A stretch of DNA of 36,084 nt from Fidelibacterota bacterium MT.SAG.3 (GTDB lineage Bacteria; Fidelibacterota; SORT01), in contig SORT01000016.1 in assembly GCA_004402895.1 (NCBI GenBank), forward strand, positions 1 to 36,084, written 5' to 3'. The position numbers and the translations under genes were made by a program. The notes under the pieces are model-generated. The model did not search any database and was not told where the DNA came from. It worked only from the letters and a program-made list of their open reading frames with translations. Of this stretch, positions 31,747 through 36,084 are shown one piece after another (position 1 is the stretch's first letter; each line of letters starts with the position of its first letter).

Positions 31747-34043
31747 CAGATTCTCCCAAACGGAAATTAGCAGCCATCATGTTCACTGACATGGTAGGTT
31801 ACACAGCTCTCATGCAGAAAGATGAAACAAAAGCACGGGCGCTGATCGAAATGCAGCGCGCTCTTATGAAACCGTACCTGAAAAAGCATGGGGGTGAAGT
31901 GATCCAGTTTGTCGGTGACGGAACATTTTGCAGGTTTGAAAGCGCTATCGAGGCAGTGAACGCCGCACTTGAGATACAAAATATCATGGAAGTAGAGCCG
32001 GAGCTGAATCTTCGCATCGGAATACATGTTGGCGATGTTGTTATTGAAGGAGATGAAGTGTATGGTGACGGTGTTAATGTTGCGGCCCGGATAGAGCCGT
32101 TGGCAGAACCGGGGGATGTGTGTGTTTCTTCGCGTGTCAGAGACGATATTAAGAATCAATCAGGATTAAGTTTGACATCCCTCGGAATGAAGGGATTGAA
32201 AAATGTCGATGAAGAGATTGAGGTGTTTTCAGTTTCCAAAAGCGGTGAAACAAAGATACCGATCTCCGATATGCATAAAGAGAGCCCAAAAGGCGGAGTT
32301 GACAAACTTAAATGGTTTGGAACCGCTGCTCTGGTCACGGTTTTAGCCATTATCGGACTCAAAATTGACTTCGGCACCATGGATGCCGAGTCAACAGAAG
32401 AGCTGAATAGTTTTAGTATAGCTGTACTTCCATTCACTAATATGAGCGCGGATGCCGAGAACGAATTTTTCGCTGACGGAATTACAGAAGATATTCTTAC
32501 TCAGCTTTCTAAGATAAAGAGTTTAGAGGTGATCTCCCGAACCTCGATCATGCAATACAAGAACACGACTAAAAGTATGAGTCAGATAGCAGAAGAACTT
32601 GGAGTAGCGACGATTTTAGAGGGGAGCGTCAGGAGGGGCGGAAACCGCGTCAGAATAACCGCTCAGTTGATAGATGCGAGGACTGATAAACATATCTGGG
32701 CTAACAGTTACGACAGAGATTTAGACGATATCTTCGCCATACAGACCGACGTTGCTATCAAGATCGCAGCAGCTTTGGAGGCATCACTAACACCCGAAGA
32801 AGAGAAACGCATCAATGAAAAACCCACTGATAACTTGGAAGCATATGATTATTATCTGCGTGGTAACGAATATATGGCGAGGGATTTTCAATCTTCAAGT
32901 TTTACACTTGCTATTCAGATGTATGAACAGGCAATTGAGCTAGACAGGAATTTTGCCAATGCATATTCCAGATTATCATTTGCTCATTCGCAGATGTATT
33001 GGTTTTATCATGACAGGACAGAAGAACGACTTAGAAGATCTAAGAAAGCATTAGATAGAGCATTGATCATAAACCCCGATCTCCCGGAAGCGCACGCAGC
33101 ATTTGGATGGTATTATTATCATGGATATTTGGAATATGAAAATGCCCTTATGGAATTTCAAAAAGCAATTGATCTGGGACTAAATAATAGCCTGTTATAT
33201 GTGGGAATTGCCTCCGTTCATAGAAGACAAGGAAAAATGAAAGAAGCAATTGTCTATTTTCTCAAAGCAGAGGAATTAGATCCTCGCTCAACAGACGCAT
33301 ATTTTAATACGGCAGAGACTTATATGTTACTCAGACAGTATGATGAAGCAGTGAAGCACCTGAATAAGGCAATCTCTCTTGCGCCTGATCAAATGTTCAG
33401 TTATAATATTAAATTGTATCTCTATTTACAGAAAGATGCTGATCTTAAGAAAGCTAGATCAGTACTTGCTCAAGCAACAAAGAATGTCATCTCTGAATCG
33501 GATATCTTTTTCGTTTTAATGAATTACACAATAAATATTTTTGAAAGAAATTATGAAGATGCTTTGTATTCATGGTCTAAGGGAGATGAAGATGCCATTG
33601 ATGGTCAGTTCAATTATACTCACCACTATCATATTAAGGCATCGATATATAGATATCTTAAAAATCCTGAATTAGAGAAAACTTATTATGATTCTGCGTT
33701 GACAGTTTATAAAAGTATGATAGAAGAGAATCCAAAGGATAGCCGGCTTCATAGCTCTATCGGATTAGTATATGCTGGTTTAGGGAAAAAGGAAGAAGCA
33801 ATAAGAGCCGGTAAAAAGGGTGTGGAACTTCTGCCTATCAGCAAGGAAGCATGGCGAGGCGCGATTCGAGTTAGGGACCTCGCAAATATATATGCAGTTG
33901 TGGGAGAATTTGATCTGGCTCTTGATGAAATAGAACTACTGCTCTCTGTTCCAAGTACCTTGTCTGAGAATATTTTACGTCTTCATCCGAAATGGGATCC
34001 GCTTCGGAAGCATCCTCGATTTATTGCGCTCTTAAAAGATTAA
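31743..34043 (+). CDS. Class III cyclase with TolB-like and TPR domains (copy 2)
   Basis: 766 aa, paralogous to the preceding gene along its full length, with more TPRs. The cyclase domain keeps the same catalytic residues (FTDMVGYTALM, QFVGDGTF, YGDGVNVAARIE). The membrane helix is at about 190-208. TolB-like domain: SIAVLPFTNMS, FFADGITEDILTQLSKI, TILEGSVRRGGNRVRIT. About eight TPR-like repeats run to the C-terminus (ALDRALIINPDLPEAHAAFG, KEAIVYFLKAEELDPRSTDA, DEAVKHLNKAISLAPDQ). ATG 31743 overlaps the previous stop, so both are made together. Its stop overlaps that of the convergent NTF2-like gene by 2 bases. Confidence 0.92.
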   Translation: MTDSPKRKLAAIMFTDMVGYTALMQKDETKARALIEMQRALMKPYLKKHGGEVIQFVGDGTFCRFESAIEAVNAALEIQNIMEVEPELNLRIGIHVGDVVIEGDEVYGDGVNVAARIEPLAEPGDVCVSSRVRDDIKNQSGLSLTSLGMKGLKNVDEEIEVFSVSKSGETKIPISDMHKESPKGGVDKLKWFGTAALVTVLAIIGLKIDFGTMDAESTEELNSFSIAVLPFTNMSADAENEFFADGITEDILTQLSKIKSLEVISRTSIMQYKNTTKSMSQIAEELGVATILEGSVRRGGNRVRITAQLIDARTDKHIWANSYDRDLDDIFAIQTDVAIKIAAALEASLTPEEEKRINEKPTDNLEAYDYYLRGNEYMARDFQSSSFTLAIQMYEQAIELDRNFANAYSRLSFAHSQMYWFYHDRTEERLRRSKKALDRALIINPDLPEAHAAFGWYYYHGYLEYENALMEFQKAIDLGLNNSLLYVGIASVHRRQGKMKEAIVYFLKAEELDPRSTDAYFNTAETYMLLRQYDEAVKHLNKAISLAPDQMFSYNIKLYLYLQKDADLKKARSVLAQATKNVISESDIFFVLMNYTINIFERNYEDALYSWSKGDEDAIDGQFNYTHHYHIKASIYRYLKNPELEKTYYDSALTVYKSMIEENPKDSRLHSSIGLVYAGLGKKEEAIRAGKKGVELLPISKEAWRGAIRVRDLANIYAVVGEFDLALDEIELLLSVPSTLSENILRLHPKWDPLRKHPRFIALLKD

Positions 34044-34522
34044 TTTTTAGTCGGGGAAGGACTCGCATTTCCCATATCGACTATAACTTTCCACTTTCCG
34101 TCGGCTTGTTTTCGCCAGATATTGAGATACTTTCCAAACATTTTGGTTTCCGTGCCATCACTGTTCCGGACTACAACGACAAATTTTCCCCAAGTCCAGC
34201 CGAGATCGCCTGAACTCGCGACATCCGCTTTCACGGGTGTCCAAAGGAGGTCATAGTGGTCTCCCTTCATCGTTTCATAGATAGCGTTTTTGCCATAGAT
34301 AGGCAGGCTCCCTTCAGGAAGCTGCATCGCATTATCTGCGAGGTAGAGATAAAACGCCGCTGAAGGACCTTTTTTGACCGAGGTACGCGCGAATTCATAA
34401 TCTCTGTCGAGTAGGATCTTTCGTTCGGCTTCAATATCAACCTGAGCGAATGCTGCAGCGTAGCTGCCGAATGAGAGGAAGACAAAAAGAAACACTGTTT
34501 TTATTATTGAATTAAGTTTCAT
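34040..34522 (-). CDS. Secreted NTF2-like (DUF4440/SnoaL-like) protein
   Basis: 160 aa with a clear signal peptide (KTVFLFVFLSFGSYAAAFA, cleavage near residue 26). The mature part has the SnoaL/DUF4440 pattern: ERKILLDRDYEFARTSVKKG, then AAFYLYLADNAMQLPEG, YETMKG, GDLGWTWGKFVV and GKYLNIWRKQADGKWKVIVD. This cone-shaped fold holds small ligands or acts as a domain partner; no specific activity can be named. It lies 18 bases downstream of the MFS transporter with AGGAG before the start, so the two are one operon. Confidence 0.8.
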   Translation of the reverse strand: MKLNSIIKTVFLFVFLSFGSYAAAFAQVDIEAERKILLDRDYEFARTSVKKGPSAAFYLYLADNAMQLPEGSLPIYGKNAIYETMKGDHYDLLWTPVKADVASSGDLGWTWGKFVVVVRNSDGTETKMFGKYLNIWRKQADGKWKVIVDMGNASPSPTKN

Positions 34523-34540
34523 AACAACTGTTCTCCTAAT

Positions 34541-35782
34541 TTATCTGTTGCCTGATGCCATTTTAAGAGCTTCAGGCAGCTTTCTGAGTTTCAACATACT
34601 GATAGTTCCGAATATAGGTCCTGCTACGAGAATTATAAAAGCAAAGTTCCAGCCTATATTATCAGCTATAACAGGGATCAGTCTGATGCTTATCATCGTC
34701 AAAAGAAATCCCATGCTTGTTTGAAGCGCAAGCGTTGTTCCGACATATCTCGGATCTGAGAGTTCGCTGACCGCGGCGCTGAACTGAGCGCTGTCCGCTA
34801 CAACAGTGAAACCCCAGATAAGCGCAATAATTGTCATCAGCATCGGATTTTGAAAGAAAAACCCGATCGTCAGCGCGCAGCTGCCGGAGATTACCATGCT
34901 CCACGAAGTCAGTTTCGTTCTTCCGAGCCTATCGGCATATTTACCTGCAAGAACAGATCCTAATCCGCCGACGGCGATAACGCTGAACCCGAGTAGCTGC
35001 GCGGATTGTTCGCTCCAGCCAGCCGATCTGTAACTAAGTATAAGAAAGAGGGGAAGCCATGTCCACATCGCATAGAGCTCCCACATATGACCGAGATAAC
35101 CGAAATTTGCAAGCCGTGTAGGCCGGTCCAAAAGGATTTTGCTAATATACCGCCAATCAAATGGAGCTGTCTGACGGAGATAGGGACCGGCTTTCAGGAA
35201 GAACTGCGCAAGAAGCGCTCCCGTCACTGCCAAGAACGAAGAGAAATAGAGAACATTTTTCCATCCGGGAATTCCCTCAGCGCCGAGAAGCGGAATCGCG
35301 TTAAGTAGATGAGGGAGGGCGGAGCCGATGGTTATTGCCCCGACTAAAATCCCTATACCCAATCCGAGGTCTTCTTTACACCAGGTAGCCATCAGTTTCA
35401 TTCCTGGAGGATAAACTCCTGCGAGAAACATTCCCGTCATGAATCGAAGAAAAATAGCAACTTCCGGACTTGGGTTCAGCAATGGAATTGCAAGATTAAA
35501 GAGCGCCGCTGAAAGTGCGCTCAGGGTAAAGAGCCTACGAACCGAAATGCGGTCTGAAATGTTCGATACAGCGCTCAGCAGCGCTCCGACTACAAATCCG
35601 ATCTGAACGCTCATGGTCATCCAGGCTTTTTGCGAGTCACTCAATCCCCATTCTTCGGTCAATTGAGGCAAGACAGCGGAAGCGGAAAACCATAACCCCA
35701 TTGCTAAGAGCGCCGAAGCAGCCAAAATGGCGATGTTATACCATTTTCCGTCAAGCGCTTGTATATCGTTATTTGAACTCAT
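34541..35782 (-). CDS. MFS transporter (nitrate/nitrite or organic-anion type)
   Basis: A 413-aa permease with 12 hydrophobic helices in the inner membrane. Start region: ILAASALLAMGLWFSASAVL; helix 2-3 loop SNISDRISVRRLF is the MFS motif A with D-R-x-S-x-R; the symmetric loop after helix 8 is KYADRLGRTKL. GVYPPGMKLMATW resembles NarK/NasA and CynX-like proteins. The substrate cannot be decided. The start was set at ATG 35782, because the in-frame TTG at 35806 lacks a ribosome site; AGAAAGG lies upstream of the ATG. First gene of a two-gene minus-strand operon. Confidence 0.85.
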   Translation of the reverse strand: MSSNNDIQALDGKWYNIAILAASALLAMGLWFSASAVLPQLTEEWGLSDSQKAWMTMSVQIGFVVGALLSAVSNISDRISVRRLFTLSALSAALFNLAIPLLNPSPEVAIFLRFMTGMFLAGVYPPGMKLMATWCKEDLGLGIGILVGAITIGSALPHLLNAIPLLGAEGIPGWKNVLYFSSFLAVTGALLAQFFLKAGPYLRQTAPFDWRYISKILLDRPTRLANFGYLGHMWELYAMWTWLPLFLILSYRSAGWSEQSAQLLGFSVIAVGGLGSVLAGKYADRLGRTKLTSWSMVISGSCALTIGFFFQNPMLMTIIALIWGFTVVADSAQFSAAVSELSDPRYVGTTLALQTSMGFLLTMISIRLIPVIADNIGWNFAFIILVAGPIFGTISMLKLRKLPEALKMASGNR

Positions 35783-35884
35783 AAAACCGGTCTGCCTTTC
35801 TGTCAAGGAGACTGAAAAATAGCGTTAACGGGTCAATCAATCAAACTAATAATTACGAATTGAGCTTTGCTATGTAGAAATTCC

Positions 35885-35908
35885 TTACATAAATTCAAGT
35901 ATATGTAA
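35885..35908 (+). promoter_or_regulatory. Operator-like inverted repeat upstream of pstS
   Basis: TTACATA (35885-35891), 10-base spacer, TATGTAA (35902-35908), in the 175-base region between the divergent MFS and pstS starts. It could be a regulator site; it does not match the E. coli Pho box. Confidence 0.35.
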
Positions 35909-35957
35909 AAGTCAATTTTATCAAACATTTATATAACTTGAAAAAACGGAGAAATAA

Positions 35958-36084
35958 GTGAATAAAAAAACTTTTAATCTATTAATAATCTCATTATTAG
36001 TTGGCTCGGTTTTTATTTCAGGCTGTTCAAAAAGAGAAAAAGGCGCCGGCAGTATGGTTACCATAAAAGGTTCAGATACTATGG
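35958..36084 (+). CDS. pstS: Phosphate ABC transporter substrate-binding lipoprotein (PstS), 3' part cut off
   Basis: Start GTG 35958 follows GGAGAA (35948-35953). The N-terminus is a lipoprotein signal (NLLIISLLVGSVFISGC, lipobox ISGC, Cys at residue 23). The mature start SMVTIKGSDTM is the conserved first strand and phosphate-binding loop of PstS (GSDTM). The protein would sit in the periplasm, tethered to the membrane, and deliver phosphate to PstCAB. The window ends after 42 codons. Confidence 0.85.
   Translation, partial: MNKKTFNLLIISLLVGSVFISGCSKREKGAGSMVTIKGSDTM

Noticed and set aside
34985-35308. 100-codon + strand frame inside the MFS gene
   Set aside because: It is antisense to a clear 12-helix transporter and has no ribosome site.
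1-36084. tRNA or rRNA genes
   Set aside because: I looked for T-loop and anticodon-arm patterns in the intergenic regions, especially beside the cryptic operon, and saw no convincing cloverleaf.
1-36084. CRISPR array or cas genes
   Set aside because: No regularly spaced repeats of 24-40 bases and no Cas-like protein.

Overview
The window comes from a bacterial chromosome with an outer membrane: it has O-antigen/capsule assembly genes, nonulosonate-type sugar genes, a lipoprotein phosphate-binding protein and a sigma-54 promoter. Coding density is high and the genetic code is standard. Tandem class III cyclases fused to TolB-like and TPR domains, a pilin-like protein beginning MGQQQLLL, and an FmdB zinc ribbon suggest a deep FCB-type lineage such as Neomarinimicrobiota or Calditrichota. 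That placement is impression, not proof.

Positions 1-15,322 are a surface-polysaccharide locus, mostly on the + strand and very AT-rich between about 5.6 and 12 kb. It starts with a sugar dehydrogenase (cut by the window edge), a DegT aminotransferase, a CMP-nonulosonate synthetase, a KdsC-like phosphatase and a short NeuB-like synthase. Together these look like a pathway for an amino-modified acidic sugar and its CMP activation. Two methyltransferases, a glycosyltransferase-like protein, two formyltransferases, a Wzx flippase and a Wzy/ligase with TPRs follow. The locus is visibly eroding: it holds a deleted SDR gene, a broken glycosyltransferase paralogue, and remnants of what looks like a WbpB-WbpD-WbpE (diacetamido sugar) cassette. 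The last of these is interrupted by an inverted formyltransferase gene.

Positions 15,323-17,415 hold a small hypothetical gene, a HAD phosphatase and the C-terminal stump of a serine recombinase. Positions 17,523-23,085 are the most unusual part. This is a compact, same-strand block of eleven genes, often overlapping or touching. It has four tiny membrane or hydrophobic proteins, three related proteins built on two separated Cys pairs, a methylase-fold protein without its catalytic motif, a Cys-tailed unknown, a second-type sliding clamp (DnaN) and an acidic protein whose C-terminus resembles a clamp-binding tail. No capsid, polymerase, helicase or intact integrase is present. It looks like a cryptic integrated element or a captured replication/early module.

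From 23,121 on, ordinary chromosomal genes return: FmdB-type zinc ribbon, sugar epimerase, SIS-domain sugar isomerase (with a sigma-70-type promoter and a five-codon upstream ORF), and a PAS-receiver protein on the minus strand. Next comes a pilin-like gene with a consensus -24/-12 promoter and two palindromic upstream sites 50 bp apart. A HugZ-like protein, a methyltransferase, two tandem cyclases (plus a stump of a third), an NTF2-like secreted protein, an MFS transporter and the start of pstS complete the window.
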